DNA of 64,000 bases from an uncultured Verrucomicrobiae bacterium (GCA_937946835.1 CALFAV010000003.1:1-64000), one strand, 5' to 3'. Counted from the first letter of the stretch, positions 27,903-38,715 are shown. Program-made: numbers and translations. Notes: generated from the sequence alone by a model not told the origin.

Positions 27903-28733
27903 TCAGCCGGCGGTTCCCGCACCCGAACCGCCCTCGCCGCCCTTGACCGCTGCGGCCAGGCTTTGAACAAAGCCCGCCACCTGCTCGACCAGGTCCGGCG
28001 CGCGGCCCAGCCGGGCGATGCGGTCCACCACCGCGCTGCCCACCACCACGGCATCGGCATGGCGCGCCACCAGCCGGGCCTGGTCGGGATTGGAAATGCC
28101 GAAGCCCACCGCCACCGGCAGCGCGGTGTGCGCCCGGATGCGCGCGGTCATGGCCGCAATGGTGTCACTGACCCGCTCCTGCATCCCGGTCACGCCTTCC
28201 CGGGAGACGTAGTAAATGAACCCGCTGGCCCGCCGGGCGATGCGGGCGATGCGCTCCTCCGGGGTCGTGGGCGCCACCAGCCAGATGGCGCACAAACCGG
28301 CCTCGCGCATGAGGGCTTGGTAGCTGTCCGCCTCCTCCGGCGGCAGGTCCAGCACCAGCAGCCCGTCCACACCGGCCCGGGCGGCGTCGGCGATGAATTC
28401 CCCCAACCCCCGGCGGTGAAGCAGGTTGAAATAGACGTACAGGACGATGGGAATTTGCGAATCGCGGCGAATGGCGGCCACGGTTTCGAGCACGCGCGGC
28501 GGCGTGGCTCCTGCCGCCAGGCCGCGCTGGGAGGCGAGTTGGTTCACCAACCCGTCGGCCAGTGGATCGCTGAACGGCACGCCCAGCTCCAGCACGTCCA
28601 CCCCCGCGCGGTCAAAGGCCAGGGCCAGTTGCCGGGTGGCCTCCAGATCGGGGTCGCCGGCACCGATGTAGATGATGAGCCCTTTCTGTCCCCGGGCGCG
28701 GAGGTGTTGGAAGCGGGCTTCGATGCGGTTCAC
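27903..28733 (-). CDS. trpA: Tryptophan synthase alpha subunit
   Basis: 276 aa TIM barrel that cleaves indole-3-glycerol phosphate to indole and glyceraldehyde 3-phosphate for the TrpB partner. The catalytic Glu49 and Asp60 lie in LELGVPFSDPLAD, at the same numbering as in the Salmonella enzyme; YIGAGDPD at 22-29, GFIYYVSREGVTG and VAVGFGIS with VVVGSAVV (phosphate site) complete the signature. GTG at 28733 starts the protein (VNRIEARF). No trpB or other trp gene is adjacent in the window: the neighbours are the tRNA gene upstream and a hairpin array downstream. Confidence 0.96.
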   Translation of the reverse strand: MNRIEARFQHLRARGQKGLIIYIGAGDPDLEATRQLALAFDRAGVDVLELGVPFSDPLADGLVNQLASQRGLAAGATPPRVLETVAAIRRDSQIPIVLYVYFNLLHRRGLGEFIADAARAGVDGLLVLDLPPEEADSYQALMREAGLCAIWLVAPTTPEERIARIARRASGFIYYVSREGVTGMQERVSDTIAAMTARIRAHTALPVAVGFGISNPDQARLVARHADAVVVGSAVVDRIARLGRAPDLVEQVAGFVQSLAAAVKGGEGGSGAGTAG

Positions 28734-28835
28734 GGCGCGGCATGTTTCCGGCGTCGGGCGGGTGAGGCAAGCGCGGTTTGGAACGTCGCGGGCGGGCCAG
28801 GGCGGCCGGTGTCCGGACCACTGCGGGGCAGGCGG

Positions 28836-28912
28836 TGGCACGCCCGCCGCGATTCGAACGCGGGACCCTCTGCTTAGAAGGCAGATGCTCGGTCCAACTG
28901 AGCTACGGGCGC
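28836..28912 (-). tRNA. tRNA-Arg (anticodon UCU)
   Basis: On the minus strand a complete cloverleaf starts at 28912: acceptor GCGCCCG pairing with CGGGCGT, D arm TAGCTCAGTTGG, anticodon stem-loop CTGCCTTCTAAGCAG with anticodon TCT, T arm CCGCGTTCGAATCGCGG, discriminator G at 28839 and an encoded CCA (28838-28836). It reads AGA codons. It is about 100 bp upstream of trpA, same strand. Confidence 0.96.
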
Positions 28913-28917
28913 TCCGC

Positions 28918-28943
28918 CCCGCTCCGGTCAGGGCCGGAGCGGG
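28918..28943. repeat. 10-bp perfect stem-loop next to the tRNA 5' end
   Basis: CCCGCTCCGG (28918-28927) pairs with CCGGAGCGGG (28934-28943) around a 6-base loop, 5 bases upstream of the mature tRNA-Arg. There is no adjacent T-tract on the tRNA side. Confidence 0.7.
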
Positions 28944-29104
28944 TTGACCGGTTGAACTTGCCCCCGGCGGCGCGAACCGGCAAGCGAATCCACGGGCGCC
29001 CGGCTCGGCGTCGGCGGAAACTAAAGCGGCGCGAGCGTCTCACCGGGTGGATTCCGGGCGGCCGGAGGCCACCTTGGACGGCACCCGAGACGGTTGCCGC
29101 TACG

Positions 29105-29303
29105 GTAGCGGCGGGCCTCCGGCCTGCCGTAGAGCCGGGCGACCCGCCCGGCGGGAAACTGCCGTAGCGCCGATGGGCAATCGGCCGTATCGCCGGCTGC
29201 CAGCCGGCGAGCGGGAGGCGCGCGCAGCCGTTGGCGGGTTGGAACCCGCGCTCCCTGCCTGCGCCAAGCAAAGCGCGGCAGGCAGGCGGCCGACTGGAAG
29301 TCG
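29105..29303 (+). repeat. Array 2 of short GC-rich hairpins
   Basis: Seven hairpins follow each other: GGCGGGCC/GGCCTGCC (29110-29128), GCCGGGCG/CGCCCGGC (29134-29152), GCCGAT/ATCGGC (29169-29185), CGCCGGCT/AGCCGGCG (29191-29209), GCGGGTT/AACCCGC (29232-29247), CCTGCCTGC/GCAGGCAGG (29252-29284) and GCCGACT/AGTCGGC (29287-29303). Connectors such as GCCGTAGAG and GTAGCGC match array 1; the block from 29129 parallels 27466 onward in array 1. Confidence 0.8.
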
Positions 29304-29657
29304 GCGCTACAGCCTTTCGGCGGACGGAGCGCGGCGAGGCGCTGCTAGGTCACAAGTTGGATTCGACGGTGGTTGCTGCGCTTTCCACGCGCGACCTCGA
29401 AAAGCGCCGGCTAGCCGGCGCACTCCAAAAGCCGGCGCACTCCAAAGGCGGGCGTCCGGACCGACGTGCCTGCCCACGCTGGGCGTTTTGAACTGCCTGT
29501 CTGCCGTGCTGGGCAACGGCCCGGGCAGGCGGCAGTTCCCCACCGCGGCACCGTAGCGGCAGGCGGCGGGGCCGGGGGGGCCGTGTCCCTTCGCCCCGGT
29601 CAATGGGTTTGACTTGGAGCGTGGGGGCTCGGCAACTTTGCGCCGCCGATTGGCGTT
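29304..29657 (+). repeat. Palindrome, tandem repeat and long inverted repeat upstream of the HAD gene
   Basis: No gene is seen here. There is an 18-bp perfect palindrome at 29402-29419 (half site GCGCCGGCT), then two copies of a 16-17-base unit GCCGGCGCACTCCAAA at 29412-29428 and 29429-29444, related to 27363-27376 in array 1. A longer inverted repeat runs from GAACTGCC (29488-29495) to GGCAGTTC (29529-29536) with further pairing inside. The last 60 bp before 29658 are slightly less GC-rich and may hold the promoter of the HAD gene, not resolved. Confidence 0.6.
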
Positions 29658-30542
29658 ATGCGCGAGCATTCCGATCCCCTGACCGAATTTCAGCCGGTGC
29701 ACGAGTTCTTTGTGGGCATTGACTCGGACGGTTGTGTGTTTGACACGATGGAGATCAAGCACAAGGAGTGTTTCACCCCGCAGTTCATCAAGCACTTTCG
29801 GCTCCAGGCCGTCAGCCGTTACGCGCGCGAGGTGTGGGAGTTTGTGAACCTGTACTCGAAGACCCGGGGCATCAATCGCTTCCCGGCGTTGTCCAATGCC
29901 CTGAACCTGCTGGCCGCCCGTCCGGTGGTGCAGGCGCGCGGGGTGCGCGTGCCCTCCACCGAGGCGCTGGACGCCTGGATCGCCCGTGAACCCAAACTGA
30001 CCAACAGCACCCTGGAAGCCGCCATCCGCGACGGGGCCGCCGAATTGGCGCCCGTGCTGGAATGGTCGCGGGCCGTCAACGCGGCCATCGAGGACATGGT
30101 TTTCGGGGTGCCGCCCTTTCCGCTGGTGCGCGAGTGTCTGGAGCGGCTCACCGAGTTCGCCGACGCCATGGTGGTGTCGCAGACCCCCACGCCCGCGCTC
30201 GAGCGGGAGTGGGAAGAGCACGGCCTCCGGCCGTACGTGCGGTTGATCGCCGGGCAGGAACTGGGGTCCAAAACCGATCACCTGCGGCTGGCCGCGGGCG
30301 GCAAGTACGCGCCCAAGCACGTGCTGATGATTGGCGATGCGCCCGGCGACTTCAAAGCCGCGCGCGCCAACCACGCGCTGTTCTTTCCGATTGTGCCCGG
30401 GCACGAGGAGGCCTCGTGGCAACGCTTTTACGAGGAGGGGCTGGAGCGTTTCCGCACCCTCCGGTTCGCCGGGGCGTACGAGGAGGACTTGCTCCGGGAG
30501 TTCAACGCCTGCCTGCCGGAGCATCCGAGTTGGCCCCATTGA
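29658..30542 (+). CDS. HAD-superfamily hydrolase (phosphatase-like)
   Basis: 294 aa. HAD motif I is GIDSDGCVFDT with the nucleophile Asp22 and acid/base Asp24; motif II is the Thr of VVSQT, motif III Lys is in GSKTDHL, and motif IV is GDAPGD. The cap between motifs I and II (about 30-150) is large and helical (TMEIKHKECFTPQFIKHF...). Members of this type act on small phosphate esters, and some on beta-phosphoglucomutase-like substrates; nothing here names the substrate. It is 54 bp upstream of the glycerate kinase gene, so the pair may act in one sugar- or glycolate-related route, an inference. No signal peptide; cytosolic. Confidence 0.88.
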   Translation: MREHSDPLTEFQPVHEFFVGIDSDGCVFDTMEIKHKECFTPQFIKHFRLQAVSRYAREVWEFVNLYSKTRGINRFPALSNALNLLAARPVVQARGVRVPSTEALDAWIAREPKLTNSTLEAAIRDGAAELAPVLEWSRAVNAAIEDMVFGVPPFPLVRECLERLTEFADAMVVSQTPTPALEREWEEHGLRPYVRLIAGQELGSKTDHLRLAAGGKYAPKHVLMIGDAPGDFKAARANHALFFPIVPGHEEASWQRFYEEGLERFRTLRFAGAYEEDLLREFNACLPEHPSWPH

Positions 30543-30596
30543 GCCGGCAGTCGGCGGCCGGCGACCCTTCGCCGCGGCGGCCGACACCAACCTTTC

Positions 30597-31754
30597 ATGC
30601 CCGAGTCCCGCCCGCTGCGCGTCTTGATCTGCCCGGACAAGTTCAAGGGCACCCTGACCGCACCCGCAGCCGCTGACGCCATCGCCCGGGGCTGGCGCGC
30701 GGTCCGACCGGGCGACGCTTTGGACCTGTTGCCCATCAGCGACGGCGGCGACGGCTTTGGCGAACTGCTGGGGCGGCACCTGGATGCCGAGCCCTGCCAC
30801 ACCGAAACGGTGGACGCCGCGCACCGCCCGCTCCGCGCCCGATGGTGGTGGGAGCCGCGCCGGCGCCTGGCCCTGATCGAGTCGGCCCGCGTCATCGGCC
30901 TGGCCATGCTGCCGCCGGGCCATTTCCATCCGTTCGAGCTGGACACCTTCGGACTGGGCGCGGTGTTGCGGGCGGCGGCGCGTCGGCGCCCGCGCCGCAC
31001 GGTGGTGGGCGTGGGCGGCAGCGCGACCAACGATGCCGGCTTCGGCCTGGCCCGCGCGCTGGGCTGGACCTTCCTCGACGGCGCCGACCGGCCGTTGACC
31101 CGCTGGACCGAGCTGGGTCCACTGGCCCGCGCGGTGGCACCCCGTCGGCGGCCGGACTGGGGCGAATTGGTCGTAGCCGTGGACGTGCGCAATCGGCTGC
31201 TGGGGCCGTGCGGCTGCACCCGCATTTACGGCCCGCAAAAAGGCCTCCGACCGGAAGACCTGGCCCCGGCCGAACGGTGCCTGCGGCAATTGGCGCGCGT
31301 GATGGGCCGGGCAGGCCGCCGGCAGGCGCCCGCCGACCTGCCCGGGGCCGGGGCGGCCGGTGGCCTGGGGTATGGGTTGGTGGTGTTTGCCGGGGCGCGG
31401 ATCGAGCCGGGTTTTGCCTGGTTTGCCCGGCTGACCGGGCTGGCCCGGCGTTTGGCCCGGGCGGACCTGGTGATCACCGGCGAAGGGGCATTGGACGAAA
31501 CCTCGCTCGCGATGGGCAAGGGGGTGGGCGAGGTGGCGCGGCGGTGTCGGCGCAGGCGTCAGCCCTGCCTGGCGTTGGCGGGGGTGGTGGCGGACCGCGA
31601 ACGCGCCGCGCGGTGGTTCCGCGCCGTGTATGCGCTGGCGCCGGATTTGACCACGCCCGAGGAGGCCCGGCGCAAAGCGGCCGGTTGGTTGACCGAACTG
31701 GCGCGCCGCGCGGCGGCGGATTGGTCGGCGCGGTTGGGCCGCCGGGAGCCGTGA
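30597..31754 (+). CDS. Glycerate kinase (GlxK/GarK family)
   Basis: 385 aa. It phosphorylates D-glycerate, usually to 2-phosphoglycerate. Family landmarks are ICPDKFKGTLTAPAAADAIARGW, LPISDGGDGFGELL, VGVGGSATNDAGFGLARALGW, CTRIYGPQKG and DLVITGEGALDETSLAMGKGVGEVARR. The last four bases GTGA overlap the start of the GluQ-RS gene. Enzymes of this family feed glycerate from glyoxylate or hexarate breakdown into glycolysis. Confidence 0.94.
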   Translation: MPESRPLRVLICPDKFKGTLTAPAAADAIARGWRAVRPGDALDLLPISDGGDGFGELLGRHLDAEPCHTETVDAAHRPLRARWWWEPRRRLALIESARVIGLAMLPPGHFHPFELDTFGLGAVLRAAARRRPRRTVVGVGGSATNDAGFGLARALGWTFLDGADRPLTRWTELGPLARAVAPRRRPDWGELVVAVDVRNRLLGPCGCTRIYGPQKGLRPEDLAPAERCLRQLARVMGRAGRRQAPADLPGAGAAGGLGYGLVVFAGARIEPGFAWFARLTGLARRLARADLVITGEGALDETSLAMGKGVGEVARRCRRRRQPCLALAGVVADRERAARWFRAVYALAPDLTTPEEARRKAAGWLTELARRAAADWSARLGRREP

Positions 31755-32659
31755 ATCATCGTCCGAATCCACCGGAGGCGCCGCCCGGCCGGCCCTATCG
31801 CGGCCGGCTGGCGCCTTCGCCCACCGGCTACCTGCACCTGGGCCATGCGCGCACGTTTTGGACGGCCCGGGAGCGGGCGCGGGCGGCCGGCGGGGTGCTG
31901 GTGTTGCGCAGCGAGGATTTGGACCCGGACCGGTGTCGGCCGGAATTTGTGGTGGCGATGCTCGAGGACCTGCGCTGGTTCGGGTTGGACTGGCAGGAAG
32001 GACCGGACTGCGGCGGGCCGCACGCCCCGTATGAGCAGAGTCGGCGCATCCGGTGGTACCGCGAGGCACTAAGCCGCCTGCAGGCAGGCGGGCAGGTGTA
32101 TCCCTGCACGTGTTCCCGCAAGGACATCCGGGCGGCAGTGGCGGCCCCGCAAGGCGCGGATGACGAACCGATTTACCCGGGCACGTGCCGGCCGGGGTTC
32201 GGAGGCCGGACCGGCGAAAGCCGCGGGACATCCGCGCGCCCGCCCTGCTGGCGGTTTCGGGTGCCGGACGGTGAGGTGATCGAATTTGTGGACGGGCGGC
32301 TGGGGCTGCAACGGTTGGTGGCCGGGCGGGATTTTGGGGACTTTGTGGTGTGGCGGCCGGATGGGGTGCCGGCGTATCAACTGGCCTGTGTGGTGGACGA
32401 CGCCGCGATGGGCATCACCGAGGTGGTGCGGGGGGCGGACCTGGTGGTGTCCACGGCGCGCCAGCTCCTGTTGTACCGGGCTTTGGAGCGGCGGCCGCCG
32501 GCGTTTTACCATTGTGCCCTGGTGACCGACGCGGCGGGGCGCCGGCTGGCCAAGCGTCACGACGCGTTGAGCCTGCGGGCACTGCGGGCGCAGGGCCGGA
32601 CGCCCGAAGAGCTTCGGGCCGGGTGGGAGTCGGCCGGTGAACCCATCCCGCAGCTTTGA
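31751..32659 (+). CDS. gluQ: Glutamyl-Q tRNA(Asp) synthetase
   Basis: 302 aa, a GluRS catalytic core lacking the anticodon-binding domain. It attaches glutamate to queuosine 34 of tRNA-Asp. The HIGH box is HLGH (29-32) in RLAPSPTGYLHLGHA, the KMSKS-like box is LAKRHDALSLR near residue 265, and the zinc site C119-x-C121 ... Y142-x3-C146 is the feature that distinguishes GluQ-RS. GTG at 31751 overlaps the glycerate kinase stop (GTGA), so translation is likely coupled. A QueD-like gene at 24453-24812 would be consistent with queuosine in this organism. Confidence 0.93.
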   Translation: MNHRPNPPEAPPGRPYRGRLAPSPTGYLHLGHARTFWTARERARAAGGVLVLRSEDLDPDRCRPEFVVAMLEDLRWFGLDWQEGPDCGGPHAPYEQSRRIRWYREALSRLQAGGQVYPCTCSRKDIRAAVAAPQGADDEPIYPGTCRPGFGGRTGESRGTSARPPCWRFRVPDGEVIEFVDGRLGLQRLVAGRDFGDFVVWRPDGVPAYQLACVVDDAAMGITEVVRGADLVVSTARQLLLYRALERRPPAFYHCALVTDAAGRRLAKRHDALSLRALRAQGRTPEELRAGWESAGEPIPQL

Positions 32660-32721
32660 CCCACCCGGGAAAAGCAGTTGCCTGGGGAGGGCCAGGGGCT
32701 AGATTCGCCCGGGTTACGAAC

Positions 32722-32964
32722 ATGTTGCTCGCTGTGACGGAACCGGACGATTTGCTGGCTCAAACGTCCCTGTACCAGGAATTCCTCGCCGAGCGGGAGG
32801 AAATCCTGAAACACAAGTGGATCGAGTCGGAGAAGGCCGGGTACGACATCGGCTTCGAGCGGGCTCACACCGACTGGATCGTCAAACACCGGGCAGCCTG
32901 GCTGCGTTGGCGCCGAAGCCTGCGCGCGCGGGGCAGTTCCCCCGGCGATACCACCTCCCCCTGA
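32722..32964 (+). CDS. Small hypothetical protein (80 aa) upstream of pyrR
   Basis: 80 aa. The core SLYQEFLAEREEILKHKW and IESEKAGYDIGFERAHTDW is charged and helical and includes a motif W-x-x-S-E-x-x-G-x-D-I/V-G that I recall from DUF4032-type small proteins; function unknown. It has no signal peptide or membrane segment. Its stop codon overlaps the pyrR ATG by one base (TGATG), so the pair is probably coupled. ATG at 32722 is chosen over an in-frame ATG at 32656 because the extra residues do not resemble protein. This gene is conserved-looking but I cannot assign it. Confidence 0.75.
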   Translation: MLLAVTEPDDLLAQTSLYQEFLAEREEILKHKWIESEKAGYDIGFERAHTDWIVKHRAAWLRWRRSLRARGSSPGDTTSP

Positions 32965-33575
32965 TGTCTCCGTCTCCTCGCTCGGCCCGCGGCCCGGCAA
33001 CTCCGGGAGCGGTGAGCCCGGGGCCGCCGCAGGGAAAGGCGACCAAAGTCCTGCTCTCGGCTGCGGAGGTTCAGCGGGCCGTGACCCGACTGGCGCGGGA
33101 GATTGCCCGGGCCCACCGCACGGGGGGGGAACTGGTACTGGTGGGCATTCAGACCGGGGGCGTGCACCTGGCCCGACAATTGGCGGCGCAACTGGGCCGG
33201 CTGTGGCCGGGACACGTCACGGTGGGGCAGTTGGACATCGCAATGCACCGGGACGACCTGGACCGGCGCCTGGCGCCGCCGGTGCATCCGACCACCGTGC
33301 CGGTGGATATTGCCGACAAGGTGGTGGTGCTGGTGGATGATGTCCTGTCCACCGGCCGCACGGTGCGGGCGGCCCTGGATGCGCTTCACGACCTGGGCCG
33401 GCCGCGCGCGGTGCACCTGGCCGTGTTGGTGGAACGCCCCCACCGCGCGTTGCCCATCCGGCCGGACTTCGTCGGCAAGCGGGTCCGTACCGCGCCGGGG
33501 GACCGGGTGGAGGTCCAGTTAAACGGCGAGGACGGCCTGGGCGCCGTGCTCCTGATCCGGGGCGGGGCGAGTTGA
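32964..33575 (+). CDS. pyrR: Bifunctional pyr operon regulator / uracil phosphoribosyltransferase PyrR
   Basis: 203 aa. A P-rich head of about 27 residues precedes the type I phosphoribosyltransferase fold: LVGIQTGGVHLA, VGQLDIAMHRDDL and the PRPP motif VVVLVDDVLSTGRTVRAAL; RPDFVGKRV near the C-terminus is typical of PyrR. It binds pyr mRNA to attenuate transcription when UMP is high, and may salvage uracil. It is 15 bp before pyrB. No clear attenuator hairpin or binding loop was found in the 60 bp upstream of the small gene at 32722. Confidence 0.93.
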   Translation: MSPSPRSARGPATPGAVSPGPPQGKATKVLLSAAEVQRAVTRLAREIARAHRTGGELVLVGIQTGGVHLARQLAAQLGRLWPGHVTVGQLDIAMHRDDLDRRLAPPVHPTTVPVDIADKVVVLVDDVLSTGRTVRAALDALHDLGRPRAVHLAVLVERPHRALPIRPDFVGKRVRTAPGDRVEVQLNGEDGLGAVLLIRGGAS

Positions 33576-33590
33576 CGCGTTGGCGGAATC

Positions 33591-34532
33591 ATGCCCTGGC
33601 ATCGCAAAGACCTGCTGGACCTTCAATCCCTCAGCGCGGAGGAGATCCTGACCGTGCTGGACACGGCCCGGGAGTTCAAGGCGGTGGGACAGCGCCCCAT
33701 CAAGAAAGTCCCGCCGCTGCTCGGCAAAACGGTGGTCAACCTTTTCGTCGAGCCGTCCACCCGCACCCGCATCAGTTTCGAACTGGCCGCCAAGCGGTTG
33801 AGCGCGGACGTGATCAATTTCACTGCCGAGGCCTCCTCGTTGCGCAAGGGCGAGACGCTCAAGGACACCGCGCGCAACCTGGAGGCGCTGCGCGTGGACT
33901 TCATCATCCTCCGGCACAGCGCGGCCGGCGCGGCCCATTTCCTGGCACGCGTCCTGGCGGCGCACGTGATCAACGCGGGGGACGGGGCGCATGAGCACCC
34001 CACCCAGGGGTTGCTGGACCTGTTCACCATCCGGGAAAAGCTGGGTCGGATTGCCGGACTGAAGGTCACGATCCTGGGCGACATTTTGTACAGCCGCGTG
34101 GCCCGCTCGAACATCTGGGGCCTGCAAAAACTGGGGGCGCAGGTCACCCTCTGCGGGCCGCCCACGCTGGTGCCGCGGGCTTTCGAGTCGCTGGGCTGCC
34201 GGGTGGTCCACGATCTGGAGGAGGGGATTCGGGAGGCGGACGTGATCAACCTGTTGCGCATCCAGCACGAACGGCAGCGGCGAAATGCCTTCCCCGGACT
34301 GGGCGAGTACACCAGTCTGTTCGGGCTCACGCGCCAACGGTTGACGGAACTGCGGCCCGGGGCCCTGATCATGCACCCCGGCCCCATCAACCGCGGGGTG
34401 GAGGTGGACAGTGACGTGGCGGACGGCGAGTGGTCGGTCATTCTGGAACAGGTCACCAACGGCCTGGCGGTGCGCATGGCCGTGCTTTATCTGCTCAACG
34501 GCGCCCGGGCGGTCGCCGCGGCACCGGCCTGA
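33591..34532 (+). CDS. pyrB: Aspartate carbamoyltransferase catalytic subunit
   Basis: 313 aa. It joins carbamoyl phosphate and aspartate in the second step of pyrimidine synthesis. The carbamoyl-phosphate loop is PSTRTR (55-60) in [13 protein letters not shown], the second is HPTQ (136-139), and RVARSN and [12 protein letters not shown] complete the aspartate site. The pyrR-pyrB pair has the usual order, but pyrC and later genes are not beside it; the strand changes 130 bp downstream. Confidence 0.97.
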   Translation: MPWHRKDLLDLQSLSAEEILTVLDTAREFKAVGQRPIKKVPPLLGKTVVNLFVEPSTRTRISFELAAKRLSADVINFTAEASSLRKGETLKDTARNLEALRVDFIILRHSAAGAAHFLARVLAAHVINAGDGAHEHPTQGLLDLFTIREKLGRIAGLKVTILGDILYSRVARSNIWGLQKLGAQVTLCGPPTLVPRAFESLGCRVVHDLEEGIREADVINLLRIQHERQRRNAFPGLGEYTSLFGLTRQRLTELRPGALIMHPGPINRGVEVDSDVADGEWSVILEQVTNGLAVRMAVLYLLNGARAVAAAPA

Positions 34533-34603
34533 GCCGGGCCAACAGGCGGCCGGCATTGGGGAGGGCGGCCGAGCCAATCCCCGGTTTGGGAAGACAACGA
34601 AAA

Positions 34604-34625
34604 GGGCCGGCGCGCGCGCCGGCCC
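34604..34625 (-). terminator. Rho-independent terminator of the dnaK-groES-groEL group
   Basis: A perfect 22-bp GC palindrome with half site GGGCCGGCGCG occupies 34604-34625. On the minus strand it is followed by TTTTCGTT, which makes it a good terminator for groEL. In the plus direction it is followed by GTGTGCTTTC, so it may also end pyrB, less strongly. Confidence 0.8.
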
Positions 34626-34662
34626 GTGTGCTTTCAAGGTCCGCAGTTCCTCCGGGGGAAAC

Positions 34663-36300
<1,638 letters not shown>

Positions 36301-36332
36301 AGGTTTGCGGGTGAGTTAACCAGGGTTGAGGG

Positions 36333-36626
36333 TTATTCGACGATGGCCAGAATGTCATCCGAGCTGAGGAGCTTGTACTCCTTGTCTTCGATTTTGATCT
36401 CGGTGCCGCCATATTTGCTGATGAGCACGCGGTCACCGACCTTGACCTCGAAGGGGACCTTCTTGCCATTGTCGTCGGTCTTGCCCGTGCCGAGGGCCCG
36501 TACGATGGCCTCGGTGGGCTTTTCCTTGGCGGAATCGGGAATGATGATCCCGCCCTTCTTGACTTCCTTTTCCTCGACGGGTTCGACCAGAACCCGGTCA
36601 CCGAGGGGTTTGACGTTCAGTGCCAT
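36333..36626 (-). CDS. groES: Co-chaperonin GroES
   Basis: 97 aa. It caps GroEL. The sequence begins [16 protein letters not shown] and contains the mobile loop [14 protein letters not shown] and ends with [14 protein letters not shown], exactly as in the family. It sits 145 bp after dnaK and 32 bp before groEL on the same strand. No Shine-Dalgarno of usual strength is seen. Confidence 0.98.
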   Translation of the reverse strand: MALNVKPLGDRVLVEPVEEKEVKKGGIIIPDSAKEKPTEAIVRALGTGKTDDNGKKVPFEVKVGDRVLISKYGGTEIKIEDKEYKLLSSDDILAIVE

Positions 36627-36771
36627 ATCAGGTTGCTGTTAGGCTTGGGTTTCGTGTGGGTTTGCTGTCCGGCGGCGGGACCGCCGCACTCGCAGCGGGC
36701 CGGGCCGGACCTCGCCGATCAGGCGCCGGAGGCACCCGACCGATGCCTCCCGCGCCGGACCGGCAAAGTGC

Positions 36772-38715
36772 TCAGGTTTTCTTTTCGTCCACGACTTCCG
36801 CGTCAATGACCGTGCCCTCTGCGCCGCCTGCCCCGCTTCGGGCACCGCCCCCGGCCGCCCCGGTTTGACCGGACTCGGCCGTCGTCCGGGACCGGGCCTG
36901 TTCGGCGGCGGCCTTGTAAAGTTCGGCGGAGACGGCCTGCCAGGCCTCGTTGAGCCGCTCGGTGGCGGACTTGATGGCGCCCACGTCGCTCCCCTTGAGG
37001 GCGTCCTTGACGGCCGCCACGGCCCGCTCGATGCGCTCGCGGTCGCCGGCTTTGATTTTGTCGGCGTTGTCCCGGAGCATTTTTTCGGAGCGATAAACCG
37101 TGCTGTCCGCCTCGTTGCGCAGCTCGACTTCCTCGCGCCGACGCCGGTCTTCCTCGGCGTGAAGTTCGGCGTCCCGGCGCATCCGCTCGACTTCCTCCTT
37201 GGTCAGGCCGCTGGAGGCGGTGATGGTGATCTTTTGTTCCTTGCCGGTGCCGAGGTCCTTGGCGCTGACGTGAAGAATGCCGTTGGCGTCTATGTCGAAA
37301 GTGACCTCGATTTGCGGCACGCCGCGCGGGGCGGGCGGGATGTCCGTGAGGTGGAATCGCCCGATGGTTTTGTTGTCGCGGGCCATTGGCCGCTCGCCCT
37401 GGAGGACGTGGATTTCCACCCCGGGCTGGTTGTCCGTGGCCGTGGAGAAGATTTCCGACTTGCGCGTGGGGATGGTGGTGTTGCGCTCGATGAGTTTGGT
37501 GAACACGCCGCCCAGGGTCTCGATGCCCAGGGACAGCGGGGTCACGTCGAGCAGGAGCACGTCTTTGACGTCGCCCTTGAGCACGCCGGCCTGGATGGCG
37601 GCGCCGACGGCGACCACCTCGTCGGGATTCACGCCCTGATGTGGCTGTTTGTTCACCAGGCTGCGGGCGGTTTCGACCACGCGCGGCATGCGGGTCATGC
37701 CGCCCACCAGCACCAGTTCGTCAATCTGGTCCGGGGTCACGCCGGCGTCCTTGAGGCAGGCGTGGACGGGGCCCACCGTGCGCTCAAAGAGGTCGTCGCA
37801 CAGTTGCTCCATTTTCGCCCGGGTGAGCTTCATGGAGATGTGCTTCGGCCCGCTGGCGTCGGCGGTGATGAAGGGCAGGTTGATTTCGTACACCTGGGCG
37901 GAGCTGAGAGCGATTTTGGCTTTTTCGGCCTCTTCCTTGATGCGCTGCATGGCATCGGGCTGCTTGCGCAGGTCCATGCCGTGCTCCTTGCGGAACTCCT
38001 CCAGGATCCAGTCCATGATCCGGTTGTCCCAGTCGTCGCCGCCGAGGTGGGTGTCGCCGTTGGTGGCCTTGACCTCGAAGACCCCGTCGCCGATCTCGAG
38101 CACCGAGATGTCGAACGTGCCGCCGCCCAGGTCGTACACGGCGATTTTCTCGTCCTTCTTCTTGTCCAGGCCGTAGGCGAGCGAGGCCGCCGTGGGCTCG
38201 TTGATGATGCGCAGGACCTCCAGTCCCGCAATGCGCCCGGCATCCTTGGTGGCCTGCCGCTGCGAGTCGTTGAAGTAGGCCGGCACGGTGATCACCGCCT
38301 GGGTGATTTTTTCGCCCAACCGGACCTCGGCATCGGCTTTGAGCTTGGCCAGGATCATGGCCGAGATTTCCGGCGGGCTGAACCGCTTGACCTGACCGTT
38401 TTCCTCGACCTCGACGTGGGCGTCACCGTTGGGCGCCTCGACCACCTTGTAGGGGACGCGTTTGATTTCCTCCCGCACCTCGGAGTACTTGCGCCCCATG
38501 AAACGCTTGATCGAGTAAATGGTGTTGCGGGGGTTGGTCACCGCCTGACGTTTGGCGGCCTCGCCCACCAGCCGTTCACCGTTTTTGGTGAAGGCCACCA
38601 CCGAGGGGGTGGTGCGCCGCCCCTCGGAGTTTTCCAAGACCACCGGCTCCCCGCCCTCCATGATAGCCATGCAGGAGTTGGTGGTGCCCAAGTCAATGCC
38701 AAGTACCTTAGCCAT
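36772..38715 (-). CDS. dnaK: Molecular chaperone DnaK (Hsp70)
   Basis: 647 aa. The ATPase domain begins [20 protein letters not shown], with [33 protein letters not shown] and [17 protein letters not shown]. The substrate-binding domain follows at about 385-505 ([17 protein letters not shown]) and the helical lid then ends in a G/A/S-rich tail and [10 protein letters not shown], the expected -EEVD-like acidic end. AGAGAGGTG lies 8 bases before the ATG. No grpE or dnaJ is adjacent; the gene is followed by groES-groEL, an arrangement not common in E. coli-type genomes. Confidence 0.98.
   Translation of the reverse strand: MAKVLGIDLGTTNSCMAIMEGGEPVVLENSEGRRTTPSVVAFTKNGERLVGEAAKRQAVTNPRNTIYSIKRFMGRKYSEVREEIKRVPYKVVEAPNGDAHVEVEENGQVKRFSPPEISAMILAKLKADAEVRLGEKITQAVITVPAYFNDSQRQATKDAGRIAGLEVLRIINEPTAASLAYGLDKKKDEKIAVYDLGGGTFDISVLEIGDGVFEVKATNGDTHLGGDDWDNRIMDWILEEFRKEHGMDLRKQPDAMQRIKEEAEKAKIALSSAQVYEINLPFITADASGPKHISMKLTRAKMEQLCDDLFERTVGPVHACLKDAGVTPDQIDELVLVGGMTRMPRVVETARSLVNKQPHQGVNPDEVVAVGAAIQAGVLKGDVKDVLLLDVTPLSLGIETLGGVFTKLIERNTTIPTRKSEIFSTATDNQPGVEIHVLQGERPMARDNKTIGRFHLTDIPPAPRGVPQIEVTFDIDANGILHVSAKDLGTGKEQKITITASSGLTKEEVERMRRDAELHAEEDRRRREEVELRNEADSTVYRSEKMLRDNADKIKAGDRERIERAVAAVKDALKGSDVGAIKSATERLNEAWQAVSAELYKAAAEQARSRTTAESGQTGAAGGGARSGAGGAEGTVIDAEVVDEKKT

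Noticed and set aside
27187..29303. Hairpin arrays as a CRISPR array
   Set aside because: Repeats are not regularly spaced, the repeated units are hairpins rather than direct repeats with unique spacers, and no cas gene is present.
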